The notes: generated by a model from the sequence alone, not told the origin. A stretch of 64,000 bases of DNA from Cyrtodaria siliqua (GCA_037043455.1 JAWPHD010010986.1:1-64000), one strand, 5' to 3'. Shown: positions 12,561 through 24,164, counted from the stretch's first letter. A program made the numbers and translations.

Positions 12561-12840
12561 ATGAGAGTGGACCTTTGGAAACGGCCGAACACGTCATATA
12601 CGAAATAATGCAGTCTCGGTTTGATTGAGACGGTAGTGAAATATGCTAGCTACCGCTTACGCCCTCTAGCAAAAACAATTGAAAATGTACCACGGATTAA
12701 ATATAAGTATCGGGCTCAGCGATCTCCAAAGATTGAATGAATAACAGTCCTGGTTGCAAATCCGGGGAGACGTTTTACTGCCGCCACACTGCACAAGCAA
12801 TGCCACTGTGATATATAAAAGAGTATGATAATGGACCTTT
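12551..12840. repeat. Insertion between protease and integrase remnants, with flanking direct repeats
   Basis: The block is bounded by two copies of AAAAGAGTATGAnAnTGGACC (12,551 and 12,818). Its first part (12,551-12,645) recurs inverted at 13,860-13,965. Positions 12,660-12,815, on the minus strand, resemble the 5' leader of the Naiad element at 38,403-38,480 (shared TTGTGCAGTGTGGCGG and TCTCCCCG). It looks like a nested, partly deleted insertion. Confidence 0.55.
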
Positions 12841-12845
12841 GGAAA

Positions 12846-13700
12846 TATGGTCGGCTGATTTAGTTGATATCCAATCGTTTTCAAAATATAATAAAGATGT
12901 AAAATAATTGCTTACTATTATTGATGTATTTAGTATATTTGCTTGGGTTATTCCAGTTACAAATAAAACTGGTATAGAAATTACTAAAGCTTTCCAAAAG
13001 ATTATAAGTACAGGAAGACATTGTAAATTGGTCTGGGTTGATCAGGGTGTGGAGTTGTATAACAAGACATTTAAGAAATTTCTTGATGATACTAATATTA
13101 AAATATATCACACGGTAATTTCGGAAAAGCTGTAGTAATTGAACGATTTAATAGAACATTAAAAGAAAAAATGTGGAAATATTTTACAGCAAACAATACA
13201 AATACATATTTAGACGTGCTACTGGCGATGGTTGATAAGTACAATAACACAAAACTTCGGAGTATTAAAATGACACCGACTGAAGCAAGTGATGAGGATA
13301 AAAAAGGAATAGTGTATTTCAACTTGTATGGAAAGATGAAAATTAATAAAGCTTTGCCAAAGTCCAAAATAGGAGACATTGTTAGAATTAGCAAATATAA
13401 AAGAACGTTTGAAAAAGGTTATACTCCAAAGTGGACCGAAGAAATATTTGTTATTGATGAAATTCAATATACAAATTCTGTGACATACAAAATAAAAAGA
13501 TTTGAACCAAAACATTGATGGAAGCTTCTATGAATTGGAAATGTTAAAAGCTGATCAAGAAATATTCAGAATTGAAAATGGTTATAAGACGTTATAATAA
13601 AAAGAAACAAGCATTAGTTAAATGGAAAGGTTACAATGCTGATTTTATAATAGTTGGGTACCTTTTAAGATCATTCAAGACATAAAAGTACGTTACAGAT
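12846..13700 (+). pseudogene. Polinton family-A retrovirus-type integrase, N-terminally truncated
   Basis: The core starts exactly at WSADLVD, which holds the first catalytic Asp. The second Asp is in WVDQG, and the catalytic Glu is in VVIERFNRT, about 34 residues later. This is the DDE integrase/RNaseH fold of Polintons. C-terminal SH3-like and chromodomain-type segments follow but decay into stops after 13,518. The N-terminal zinc-binding HHCC part is missing, replaced by the repeat at 12,551-12,840. A TAA near 12,903 and a frameshift near 13,120 are further breaks. Confidence 0.75.
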
Positions 13701-13729
13701 ATGGACGGTCAAAGAACAATAACATTAGC

Positions 13730-13835
13730 ACTTTTTTAAAAAAAAAAAATTAATATATTTTTTTTAATTTTTTTTTTTTCAGTGTTTTTTTTTTTCATTT
13801 TTTAAATTATATATTTTTAAAAAAAATATGGTGAA
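13730..13835. repeat. Low-complexity A/T block
   Basis: Long A and T runs follow the integrase remnant where a terminal repeat would be expected. No family-A terminal repeat sequence (AGTAGTATAGAAAG) is found here, so this end of the old Polinton is lost. Confidence 0.8.
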
Positions 13836-13859
13836 CGGGAAATAACTCCAACTTTCACT

Positions 13860-13965
13860 ATATTTCACTACCACTCATGAACAGTCTCAATCAAACCGAG
13901 ACTGCAATATTTCGTATGTGTCGTGCTCGGCCGTTTCCAAAGGTCCATTATCATACTCTTATTTT
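13860..13965 (-). repeat. Inverted copy of the 12,551-12,645 repeat
   Basis: Read on the minus strand it matches 12,551-12,645 (TGGACCTTTGGAAACGGCCG, and GCAGTCTCGGTTTGATTGAG). The pair flanks the integrase remnant in opposite orientation. Confidence 0.75.
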
Positions 13966-14323
13966 TCAGTTTATGGTAAATCATTGCGGGGTAGTCTGTC
14001 TTTGTATTTTTTCAATATGGGAAAAAGAATTAACGTTTTATAATAAATTAGTGTTTTAATTAATATTTAAAATTACTTTTACAAATATTAATTTAAAAGC
14101 AAATTAATTAGACTACAAACTATGATATTTTGAATTCATGCAAATTTGAAAACCATTTTGAAAGTCTTGCGGTCGGTGGTTTAGTATATATAGGCGATCG
14201 AGTTATATTATCTATCGCTTATGTTTCTGCAAGTGCTGGTTACCTGGTGAAAATGACAGTTATTTGCTAACTTGTTGTAGTCTCGCAATCATGGCGCTTA
14301 GTAGATGGTGTCTGTGTAGTTCC

Positions 14324-14392
14324 GTTACTAGCAAACTCATATTAGGGTGGAGCTGCAAAATAATTCTTCCCTAATATGTGTTTGCTAGTAAC
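14324..14392. repeat. Near-perfect 24-bp-arm hairpin
   Basis: The left arm GTTACTAGCAAAC followed by CATATTAGGG is mirrored by CCCTAATATG followed by GTTTGCTAGTAAC. There is one mismatch and a loop of about 21 nt. It may be the core of a small inverted-repeat element. Confidence 0.75.
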
Positions 14393-14439
14393 AGACCTCG
14401 CCAAACTAACTTTAAAGATGAATAAAAGGCAAGATAAGA

Positions 14440-14870
14440 CAACACAAACACAAAAGGGTTGACAATAGGGCTACAGCAGTGGTAAAAAAGCCGCTGGGGG
14501 TTTAAACCAGGTTCTAGGTTGCACCAAACTTCTCTCGTACCCCATTGTCATCTCAATAAAAAAGGACAATGCAATAAAGATATCTCCGTCAGGTTATATT
14601 GTCTGACAAACAATGCAGCATTAATAGGCAATATAAGTATAACATATAAATGATCAAGTATATATGAAAATAAAAAAGCATATAATCTCATAAAGCACAC
14701 AATGACTTGGCAGAAGCCAGCACTACAAGAGAACAGACCGTTAAGGGTACGACAAGACAAGACGTACAACACTCCATGAAAGGTAATTTCCAGCGGGCTT
14801 GTATTGTGTTAGATCTGGTGATTGGACTTAAAACACATCAAAACCGCAGTCGTGCGGGCCTTGGTATCGA
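14440..14870 (-). repeat. Penelope-like element 3' tail (solo copy)
   Basis: Read on the minus strand, this carries the tail shared with 19,990-20,285, 27,515-27,815 and 51,480-51,840: CCTATTAATGC, then TCCTTTTTTATTGAGATG, then GGTTTAAACCCCCAGC, then the sequence equivalent to CCCTATTGTCAACCC. No reverse transcriptase lies next to it, so it is a truncated insertion or a solo pseudo-LTR. Confidence 0.65.
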
Positions 14871-16425
14871 TGATCTTCAAGTCCCGCCCACGTGACACAA
14901 TATAAACACTCTAGAAATATTTACTTTCTTAAATTAGCAATTTTACCCAAACAAAAAAACAATGATTATCATCGTCAAAGTTGTATGATTATATATAATT
15001 GATTTAAATGATTATATAGCAAAACGTTGCATTATTGCCGTGTGCCATCAGTTTTACCGACAACTAATGTCGCCAAACAAAAATACAAAACAAAACTAAA
15101 TACCTACTTTATTTCATGCACACGCCATGCTAAACGGGATGTACACTGCATAAACATGTGGATAAACCCACGTCGTATTTACAAATATAAATGGAATTAC
15201 ACCATAGCTTCAATATCGTTATTAGTATTTCATAAATGTCGGTTATATGAGCGTTGCTCGCATCGGATAATCGATGTTCGACGTCCGTGATTTCGGTTCT
15301 TTGGTTGGTTGAATGGTATTTGAGATCATTTTCATCACATTTTAGGCCAAATATGTCGGTCGGTCTTTAGTAGTTGAGGCAGACCTACCACGTTTCCTGG
15401 TTAGAACCAGTACTGTACACCTCCCGCCATCCGCAAGAATCAACACTTCCTCACTGACAAGTCGAGCTTCTAGTGAGAGTCAAACCCGCATCGGTGAGAG
15501 GCGAGATTGTTTAAAACGCAGCTCGTCTTTAACAATCCCGAAAAACAGGAAATCGGTCCATTGAGGCCCGTTTACCTGAAGATAAAGACAGCGATTTTGG
15601 AGCTATTCACCGTGTTGATTCGTTTCTATAAGACAAACTATTTCCATTTTCCAAACAAGCTCACTAACTTTCGTGACCTTCAACCGCTATTATGCACATC
15701 GCCAGACATAAATGAAAACAACTCAGAGACAGATGGCATATATTAATTTTGCAGATAAGATCTTAACATGTTTTACTGTGGACTCGCATAAACCTGGTAC
15801 ATAGTTCCAAAAGCACTCTCTTGAACCGCAGGAAGAAGATTTAAGCATCTCACTTTTTCCACAACGGACCGATATCCGTTATCTCGGACGTCGAACCTCG
15901 ATGGATCGCACTGATTAAAGTTCTCCGGCCATGTTTTGTTTCATGAACATGTTTATGTTTATTTAAATCGATATCAATTCACAACAGTAGTTATTTACAA
16001 TTCACACATTGCAATATTTGAGATTTTGTGAAAAGCGAGAATAAGACTTTATTTGATGACGTTGAAAACGTTGAACAGGTAAATTAATCCACAGGTAAAT
16101 GTATTTATCAATTAGCTGGCAATAGTTGTGCAGCTATACAATTCAGATTTACCTCATTTCCCCGTGCGGTCACGCAGTGGTAAAAGTAATATCTACGTCA
16201 TTCAAATTCTACTTACTTTTTACATACAACTTAGTAGCGGTTTTAAATCTCTCCGGGACTATCAAGAAAAGTTCATAGGATGCTCAAGAGTTAAATTTGT
16301 TACTTAATAATACTACAAAAAGGGTGGCCATTCACATTTAAGGCATACCACTGCATTCCTCTGACACATATGGAGACTCAATTGTGCGTATTTCCATTTT
16401 AGATATCAAAGCTTGACCAAAAATT

Positions 16426-17616
16426 ATGGAAGATCCGAGCAGGACGACCCTCAACAACAATGTACTATTAGAAGAATTAAGAAACGAATTTACACAGAAG
16501 TTCGCACCGGTTATTACTTATATCGCGAGCGTCATGTTTATTGGAATAATAGGCACTTCCACGATGTTGATTTTCTATATCAGTAGGCCAAGTAAAACTA
16601 TAAACACGGTCTTAATATCGTCTCTCTGTGCAATAGATCTATTGACTTGCTTTATACTTACTGATGAGATAGTTATACTTTGCGTTTCTGTCACTTTTAA
16701 GAGTGCCGTAGGATGTAAGTTTATACTTTTCATAAATCACTGGTTAGTAACATCTTCTGTAGCAGTACTATCGCTAATTTGCATCGACAGATACAGAAGG
16801 TTATGCAGATATTTCGCTTGGCAATTTACCATTAAATCTGTTAGCGTAACGGTTGCAGCTGTTATCAGCTTTCAATTGCTGATTTCTTTGCCTCAGTTGT
16901 TCATACGCGACATTGGTCGTATGAATTAAACCGATATGAACGGACGTGCAGTACAAGGGTACGTGTGTTACCGTAAGGATAATGCAGAAATAATACAAAC
17001 TGCAGTTACTGCCTTCGATATTATAGACTTATTAGAAGTTGTCGTGATAAGTGTGACGTTCATTTCGTTATACAGCTTAATTGTAAAAACAATACTAGTT
17101 TCAAAGAGGAACATCAACGCTTTTGCTATTAAACACAGTAAGACAAGCAGCACATCTGCAGATGTTAAGGACAAAACAAATGTTGAAGATCCAACAATTA
17201 AACTAGAAGCTGGAATGTCCAATGAAGTGGAAAACACAGTAGCACGAACAAAAAATGATAGTGTTTCATCTGGTGAAACACAACACAGACAAACAATCAG
17301 TTCTTTTATTGAAACATTTAAGGTTGAGGTCAGAATCACGTGTATAATGATTGCGATGACGGTTGGATCTTTCGTGTGTTTCATCCCATATTTTATCGTA
17401 GCTTTTGCCGGAATTCCTCACGCAAACAACAGTGACAGATACAGCGTTGGAAGACAAATTGCTAAGAGATCATATATGATGAACAGCGCCATCAACCCTT
17501 ACATTATTGGAGCGTTTAATCCGGAGTTCAGGCAATATATGCGAGCGTGTATTAGCTGTTGCTTTAGTAAACTATCTAGATGTTCAACAAAACCAGCCCC
17601 AGACACATTGCCTTAG
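16426..17616 (+). pseudogene. Class A (rhodopsin-like) orphan GPCR, one internal stop
   Basis: This is a single-exon frame of 397 codons (ATG to TAG) interrupted only by TAA at codon 168 (16,927-16,929), in the second extracellular loop. It has seven hydrophobic segments. TM1 is about residues 29-52, TM2 has Asp71, TM3 has Cys97 and the DRY motif is at 121-123. The ECL2 cysteine is in YVCYR, a long Ser/Thr-rich third intracellular loop follows, TM6 has FIPYF, and TM7 has NPYIIG in place of NPxxY. A short Cys-rich tail could be palmitoylated. The paralogue at 52,922-54,112 has Tyr (TAT) at the stop position, so a single T-to-A change made the TAA. The ligand is unknown. The gene is either a recent pseudogene or a null allele. 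Confidence 0.8.
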
Positions 17617-17877
17617 GTAATTATTTTGTCATATAATTATTTCCATTGTTTTTAATAGAGTTTGAACGTACAAGTTCATTAGCAGTTTTAGATGGGTTAT
17701 TATTAAGAATTGTTAAGTAAAGCCGAATGCTATGGCAAATTGAAAAACATATTCCCCATTCTCTCTAAAATGTAGTTACGAGAAGACAAATACATTCAAA
17801 AAGAAACTGCCTGACACAAACATTACCGTTGGATAGATTCTTTGTATGTTAGTTGATTAAACAAATAGGTATAAGTT

Positions 17878-17940
17878 CGAACAGGAAATGAGGATTCACA
17901 AGAAACAGTGAACCAAAAACACACGCATTCAAAACAAACA
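17878..17940 (+). repeat. Single unit related to the 57-bp satellite
   Basis: GAACAGGAAATGAGGATTCA with GAACCAAAAACACACGC matches the 24.2-27.0 kb satellite unit. It lies next to a Penelope-like tail, supporting an origin of the satellite from that tail. Confidence 0.6.
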
Positions 17941-17999
17941 TCAAATACAGGAATAAATTGAAGCCAATTATGCAAAGTCACAAACAGAAAAAGGTTGAC

Positions 18000-18240
18000 A
18001 GTTGGTGTACCGCCACCTTGGAACGGTCAATGGTAACAAACACGCTGGGCTTTAAACCAGGCTATAGGGTGCATCATACCTAACTCTTCTTACCCTACTG
18101 CCATACAAGTTAAACGGGATATCGGAATGAAGGGATATATAACGGTTGCATTAAATATAAATGTGGTAATATCTTTATATTACCTTATCCATGAGAATTT
18201 ATGTAATATTAATAGAAAGTAATATATTCAAGTAATAGCA
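18000..18240 (-). repeat. Penelope-like element 3' tail (solo copy)
   Basis: On the minus strand it shows the tail landmarks (ACCGTTCCAAGGTGG, TTTAAAGCCCAGC, and TATCCCGTTTAAC-type hairpin). No reverse transcriptase is attached. Confidence 0.6.
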
Positions 18241-18535
18241 ATGCTGGTATGCCTGGCAAAGTGGACAGTACAGCTAATCAGAATGTTTTTGTTAAAACAG
18301 ATGAAAACACACGAAAAAAGCATCTGGCGCATCTACACAAACCTTTTTTCCATTTTAGTTGGAACATATGTTTTTTACGTTGAATGTGAAACAAGTTTTT
18401 GCAATTTACATTATTCACTCTCGGTGGCTTCATTGACATTCATGTTGATCCTTTTGCGTGTTTTTGGGTGTATTGTGTTCTGTGAAAGCTGCATTTCCTG
18501 TCCGACTTTTATACTTATTTTCATGGGTAGAACCA

Positions 18536-18662
18536 TACTGAGCAATGTGGATTAATTATCTTGCTCAAGGATAAACGTGATAAATAACATGGCCAAGGTC
18601 AGGATTGAACCCACGATCTTTCGATCTGGAGTCCACAACTCTAACACTGGACAACGCAGTAA
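18536..18662 (-). mobile_element. tRNA-derived SINE
   Basis: Read on the minus strand it has a degenerate polymerase III A box (TCCAGTGTTAGAG), the anticodon-arm-like GGACTCCAGATCGAAAGATC, a B box (GTGGGTTCAATCCTG), and the downstream CCTTGAGCAAGATAATTAAT typical of invertebrate tRNA-derived SINEs. It has lost a base in the A box and cannot form a tRNA acceptor stem, so it is not a tRNA gene. Confidence 0.75.
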
Positions 18663-19084
18663 ACAACCCTTTTTAATTTATACACTCTATATGAATGTTT
18701 TCCATTAGAATTATGTCTGAATTATCTCACATTCGTTTTATTCCATGTTGCAGTCGCCACCAAACTTGAAGACCAACGAGGAACTTAATGAAGGATTGTT
18801 AACGCTATACAGAAGTACATTTTTATTGGTGTATTTCCTTTATGTGACACACACGAGTATGTTATACTGTAGTAGATAAAGCAGCATTTGCCGCTAAAGC
18901 ATGTTGTACACATCATTCAATTTGAAAGATGAATATATATTGAAACAATGCTTCTTTATGTTATCCACTGTATCATTTGAAACCATTCAATCAGACTTAA
19001 AACAATTCGATGATTTGTGGTTGCCAAATGTGGACATCTTGTGGCAGATTTGCGTTTGTATTGCTTTGCAAGAGATTTGGGATA

Positions 19085-19990
19085 TGACGAACGTCTATTA
19101 GGTGTTTATCTAAGACAAACTAATATGTGGACTTGCCAAGAAGTTTGAGAAGCAATCATTTTCCTATTAGATAATATTTTCGTCAGGTATTGAACTACCG
19201 TTTATAGACAAAGTGTTGGTATCCCTTTGGGTACAAACTGTGCTTCTCTTGTTTCAGATGTGTTCTTGTATTGCTACGAAAGAGATTTCATGTTCAGTCT
19301 TTCATCCGATACTGAGGCAGATGTAACTGAAGCCTTTAATGACACGTCTCGGTATCTGGATGACATATTGAACATTGAAGGTCCTTTCTATTTAATTATG
19401 GTTAATACCATCTATCCTAAAGAACTTCAACCCAAACAACACTTTTCTGATACTGCCGCTTCTTTTCTTGATTTACATCTCTCTATTAAAAATGGTGAAA
19501 TAATCATTCAAATCTACAACAAGAGAGATGATTTTAATTTTGATATTGTTAATTATCCCCACTTAAATGGGAATGTTCCCCGAGCTACTTCTTAAAGAGT
19601 CTATGTTGCTCAACTTATTCGTTTTGCTAGAGCGTTTAGTCGTGTTTATGGCTTGAATATTCGTAATATTAATATAACTAAAAAGCTACTCCAGCAGGGC
19701 TACATTTACCATAAACTTCGACAAACCGTTGCAACATTTTATCATCATAACCCTGATCTACTTTTAAAATTTAAGTAATTTAAGAACTCTTCTGCGAAAA
19801 AGACCTGTCGTCTATGGTCTATGGTGATGTGATTTACAAACTTCGTAAGATACTTGGTCATAATCACTTTCATACTAATCGTTATAAAACTTGTTAAAAA
19901 GTTTATCAAAAGAGGTTATGATCATTTTGCAACGCACTGCATGTTTATTGGTCTTGTCGTACCGTTAACGGTTTGTTCTCTTGTTGCTCT
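19085..19990 (+). pseudogene. Penelope-like reverse transcriptase fragment (non-selenocysteine relative)
   Basis: The segment carries LLDNIFVRY, then GIPLGTNCASLVSDVFLYCYERDFM, then SRYLDDILNI (the YxDD catalytic box), then FLDLHLSI, then KRDDFNF, then QLIRFARAF. This order is the same as the C-terminal half of the Naiad element at 40,658-41,734. The frame 19,227-19,595 is intact; stops and frameshifts lie on either side. The N-terminal GIY-YIG part is missing. The breaks here are TAA, TGA and frameshifts, not only TGA. Confidence 0.8.
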
Positions 19991-20285
19991 GGATTCTTCC
20001 AAGTCAATGAGTTCTTGATTTGTGGCTTTCCATGCTTTTCATCTATATATATCTGATCATTTATGTGTCTTACTTTTATTGCCTATTAATGCTGTCTTGT
20101 TTGTTAGAGAAATAACCTGGCGTTGATATCTTTATCTACACAGTCCCGTTTTAACGGGATGAAAATAGTGTAAGAGTGAGGTTTTGTGCACACTATAACC
20201 TGGTTTAAACTCCCAGCGAACTTTTTGTCATTGACCATTTCGGGGCGGTAGTCCTATTTTCAACCCGTTTTAGCTTTGTCATGGT
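19990..20285 (+). repeat. 3' tail of the preceding Penelope-like fragment
   Basis: It directly follows the reverse transcriptase fragment. It contains GCCTATTAATGCTGTCTTGT, a CCCGTTTTAACGGGATG hairpin, GGTTTAAACTCCCAGCG and CCTATTTTCAACCCG. It identifies the orphan tails elsewhere in the window as coming from this element type. Confidence 0.7.
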
Positions 20286-20334
20286 CTGGTGTTCGTCGTC
20301 CGTCTGCCGTCCGTCGACGTTTTGGTGTCTGCCT

Positions 20335-20870
20335 TCTAGCACTTTCATTTTTCATCCGAACTTTACAAAACTTTACCGTAGTATTAATAACAATGAAAGA
20401 TCGGACAAGTTTGAAAATAAGCAAGATCTGTCTAGTAACACTGGAGTTATTACCCTTGGATTAACAAAAAATGGTGTAGTTTGTATTGTCTGCAATCTAG
20501 CGAATTCATGTTTCATCCGATCTTTACCAGACGTTACCAGATTATTATTATTAATAAAAGCTCGAGCGAGTTTAAAAATCAGTTAGATCAAACCAGTAAC
20601 ACCGGAGTTATTGCCCTGGAATTAACGAAATGTGCTATAGTTTGCCTTGTCAACCCTTTAGCGCCTCCATTTTTCATTCGATCTTTACCAAACTTTACCA
20701 AATATCACTGCAAGCTCAGAGGAGTTTGAAAACCAGCCTGATCGGACCAGTTACACCGGAGTTAAAACCCAAAGAATTAACGAAAAATTGCTCTATTTTG
20801 TTTTGTCAAAACTCTAGCGCATCAATTTTCCATCCCGATCTTTACCAGTCTTTACCCGATGATTAGTATC
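20335..20870 (+). repeat. Tandem repeat, about 160-bp unit, 3.5 copies
   Basis: Each unit contains TTTCATCCGATCTTTACCA, a GAGTTTGAAAA block, and CACTGGAGTTATTACCC or a variant. Overlapping open frames in this block are products of the repetition. Confidence 0.75.
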
Positions 20871-21119
20871 AATAATAAAACGTAAATATATCAAATAAGT
20901 AATCAGCTAAACCTGTAGTGTTTCGTAATCAATATAGTTTATAAGTATTGCATACTATGTTTATAATCAATCTGATTTTAGCAATATCGATTCTAGGTCA
21001 ACAATATCTTCCGTTATTTAGTAAAAAAACAACATTATTATCATGAAAAGGATTTTTGCTTGCAACACAGTCAACAACAGTTACATTTGATAATAAATAT
21101 TTAAGAGTCAATTCGCATT

Positions 21120-21300
21120 TTTTCGTCGTTTATGCGGATTTAGACACCAGAAGTAAAAGGCAACTTTACCATTAAGCGCTTACACGTTTATGTGGTTTAA
21201 AACGCTGGTAGCAGATAGCAAATCGACGAAGCGTGTTGTTAGCTCTGTCTGGTAAACGTTCAATTTACTTCCGGTGTTTAAACGCCGATAAAATGCATAT
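21120..21300. repeat. Inverted-repeat element with CGTTTATGCGG arms
   Basis: Blocks TCGTTTATGCGGATTTAGAC, CGTTTATGTGGTTTAAAACG and GGTGTTTAAACGCCG lie in mixed orientation. A related nested palindrome is at 31,655-31,753. It is MITE-like with no coding capacity. Confidence 0.5.
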
Positions 21301-22866
21301 CAGTTCTTATATTTAAGTTATTGTTGCTAACAATAACGTGCCTTAGGAGATTAATACTGATTAGAAATTGCATGGGAGATAACTACCTTCAGTGTATTTA
21401 AAGACAGTGGACTAGCTGTTGACTATTGCGACACACTGGATGGATGTGTACTCTCTCTGCCAGCCTGCTTGAAAAGTGAAGTTTATTCAAAATTAGAAGC
21501 TATTTTACAACAAAAGTATCAAGTCAATGCAATTCTATTACATTATGATACAATAACTTATTAAAACTATAACAAAATACTACATGTTAAGTCTTCCACG
21601 CCTATTCCATTCATATGTTCATTATAAGAGATACCTTCAAATCCAGGAAACTGCTGTACATAGAAACACATTTTAGAACTGAAATTTATCACAAGCAAAT
21701 TTAGGTGAATAAAGTTTCAAAATGTAAAATTCATCAAATATGGCTAATTTGAAGGTTGCACAAGGTTGCTGTGACGAGGAGATAACGTCTGATTGATTTC
21801 GTAACTGCGCGATATTATAAATAACATACCGGTTTAATTTTGTTTAAAAGAAAGTTAATACTTAATGCAGTTAAAATCAGTCCGGTGGAAAATAAATACC
21901 AATTGCCACATACACTTGTCTTGTTAAATATACTAGTTAAAATATAATATATACGCAAATATTTGATATAGGCGCAAGCTCTCCATGCAAACGTTGATAA
22001 CATCTGATTTTAAATAGTAACAATTTCCCGTTGAAGATATTCCCGGATTCTTATATAATTGAAATTGTTTTAACAAATAAATAAAAAGCCAGACTAATAA
22101 ATCAATGACAACTTAACAATACTTATGTAATCAGGCATTTTAATTTGATGAGGGGTGCCCAACAACACAGGTACTCTCGGTTAACATTCAGCGAAAATGT
22201 CTAAAGCCAAACCAAGACACGAACCTTGTATTGTTTAATTGCCTATACACACAATTAAAACGTATATTGTGTCGTCCGGTTCTGTAATTACTTAACCACA
22301 TGAAAGATGTTAAAGTCTTTACATATACCACAGCCAAAATCCTCCAAACGGTAATAACCTTCTTGCAGTATATTTCTGCTAATTCCATTTCAATGAGTAC
22401 ACTGTAAACATTTCCACTTCCGGTTCCCGGCAAACTCTCCGCAGGCTACAGTGATGGTGATATCCATCGAACAATATCTATCCTGGGAAAAGCATATAAA
22501 GTGATTGTTACAATGATTGCATTTCAGATATACTGACGTTCAATGAAACTGCACCAATAACTCCATATGTGTATGCTGTTGGATTATTCGCAAACCATTT
22601 GGAAAAAAACTGCTGAACCAATATTTTCTATTTTTTAAGTATTAAATCTTGATACCTAACTTGTCTTAGGCTTTTATGACAAAGACAAGCAGTTACGCAG
22701 GGTTTTGACCTTGTCATTTAACATGGTTTACTATGGATAGTTATAAAAGGAAATCATGTCCGTTTAAATTTCAAAATGCATTAATCTGTCTCGGAATAAA
22801 TTCCAATTGGTTTTACTGGCCTTTTTAATGTTTGACTTCTGACAGGATTATGCAATGCATGTTAGA
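21301..22866. other. Stretch without a supported gene
   Basis: AT-rich DNA. Minus-strand frames of 62 and 81 codons (21,815-22,003 and 22,188-22,433) have no recognisable domain and no paralogue in the window. I see no RNA gene. Confidence 0.5.
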
Positions 22867-23178
22867 TCTTTCTCAAATACTACCGCCGCAAACGAAAACC
22901 TACTGGAGAAGTACAACACCAATCTTAAAACACTTCTGCATCTAGGAATATAACAACCCTTATTTTATGGAGATGTGGTCTATAAGCTTCGGAAGTTAAA
23001 GGGATCTGACGGGTTTCCTGACCACTTTACACAATTAATCAGGAAGTTCGTCAGAAAAGGGTACGACCCTTTAGTATTACAACGCACTGCATGTTTAGTG
23101 ATTGACCCCTCTAAAGTCAGTCACTACGCATCACTTTTCCCTTGTGCGATGACTGGACAACCTCGTGGGACTCTATGA
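22867..23178 (+). pseudogene. Selenocysteine-type Naiad, 3' end of the coding region
   Basis: This matches the last ~100 codons of the Naiad at 41,430-41,734 (YRRNEALLEKYNTNL and FYGDTVYKLRKLKGSDGF counterparts). It ends with the same CAMTG...GTL and TGA. A TAA near 22,952 replaces a Ser codon. It is 5'-truncated, as expected for target-primed insertion, and followed by the conserved SECIS-like stem and tail. Confidence 0.8.
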
Positions 23179-23220
23179 TTGCACCTACTGAAACCTCGAC
23201 CAAGGGAAGGAGGTGCATGA
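23175..23220 (+). promoter_or_regulatory. SECIS-like element, copy 2
   Basis: ATGA, then 12 nt, then AAA in the apical loop, and TGAG on the 3' side, closed by a perfect TGCACCT/AGGTGCA stem. The ATGA includes the terminal stop codon. Relative to the copy at 41,731 one T-A pair is a C-G pair, a compensatory change. Confidence 0.7.
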
Positions 23221-23640
23221 GCTTTCATTCCTCGGGTTTACTGATCTTACCCTTGATTGGTTTTTTCCTTGGCTGCAACTGGTGTGGTTGTTCAGTACAA
23301 ATCTGGAAACATCCTGAGATGTTTCTTATTTTGTATTTTATATAGCTTTACAACAATACCTTAGTTCTATTGGTAGTTTCTCTGGATGTTTACACTGCAA
23401 TGTGTATTTGGGCGCTGAAGACAGGATAATAGCATAAATCGATTCAAGCTAACCTGTAGGCATTATTGCCTACTGACCGTTCCAAGTCGGTAACCCTGTC
23501 TTCACCAGCCTTTATGTTGTATTTTGTCTTTTTCATTGTATACTTAATTAAATATTACTCATTGTTTGTAGTACAGTGCGGACCTAAGACGCCATTGAGT
23601 TTGGACGCTGTGGTTTCTATAGAACCCTATATCTCATTTT
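23221..23640 (+). repeat. Naiad 3' tail
   Basis: It matches 41,777-42,222: CTCGGGTTT, then TGAAGACAGGATAATAG, then GACCGTTCCAAGTCGGTAAC, then GTACAGTGCGGACC, and a common end near TATATCTCATTTT. The last shared base defines the element's 3' end. Confidence 0.75.
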
Positions 23641-23929
23641 TGAGAATATGACTTCTTTGTGCGATGTCACTGAAGAAACTCGGGAATGCACGTACATTTC
23701 AAGACATCAATGTAGAATGCATTAAATCAAGATTTGCACAAAGAAAATAAATGTTAAATGTCGACTCCTTATATGGATTATATCATATTTTGTTTAAAAA
23801 GTCTCAAATTCTAACTTTTAAAAGGATTTGTTTGTGGTGCGTTTTTATTGACCGTGAGTATATGTACGATATATAAACTACGTTCTTGGTACCAAGGCTA
23901 ATCTATTATACAACACATATTCTTTGACA

Positions 23930-24140
23930 ACATGTGATATCATCTGACCACAATAGCCTGTTATTAGTTTAAATGTTTTAGAACAGCCAATACCTGTATC
24001 ATAAAGCAGTAATATAAACCAGAGCTCGCCCATGTGATAGCATCTGACTACAATAGCCTGTTATTAGTTTAATATAATTAAAACAGCATATACCTGTATT
24101 GCAAAGCAGTAATATATTCCCGAGCCTTCCCATGTTCTTA
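23930..24140. repeat. Direct repeat, two ~100-bp units
   Basis: CATGTGATA(T/G)CATCTGAC...CAATAGCCTGTTATTAG...ACCTGTAT...AAGCAGTAATATA occurs twice, just left of the satellite. Confidence 0.75.
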
Positions 24141-24164
24141 CTTTGGTCAACAATATAAACGTAG

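Larger units (their letters stand above)
14440..17815 (+). repeat. Segmental duplication copy 1 (with GPCR)
   Basis: Blocks at 14,440-14,890, 15,030-15,290 and 16,345-17,815 match 51,480-51,905, 52,070-52,840 and 52,876-54,317 in the same order and orientation. About 1 kb (15,300-16,345) has no counterpart. It has no recognisable gene, and a 79-codon frame at 15,507-15,746 is not recognised. Confidence 0.8.

Noticed and set aside
16968..17384. 138-codon minus-strand frame inside the GPCR
   Set aside because: It is a shadow of the GPCR frame; the paralogue does not keep it open at the same length.
18590..18662. Possible tRNA gene on the minus strand
   Set aside because: It has a B box and anticodon-like arm but no acceptor stem, and continues into a SINE body.
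20276..20866. Overlapping frames in the 20.3-20.9 kb block
   Set aside because: They are generated by the ~160-bp tandem repeat.
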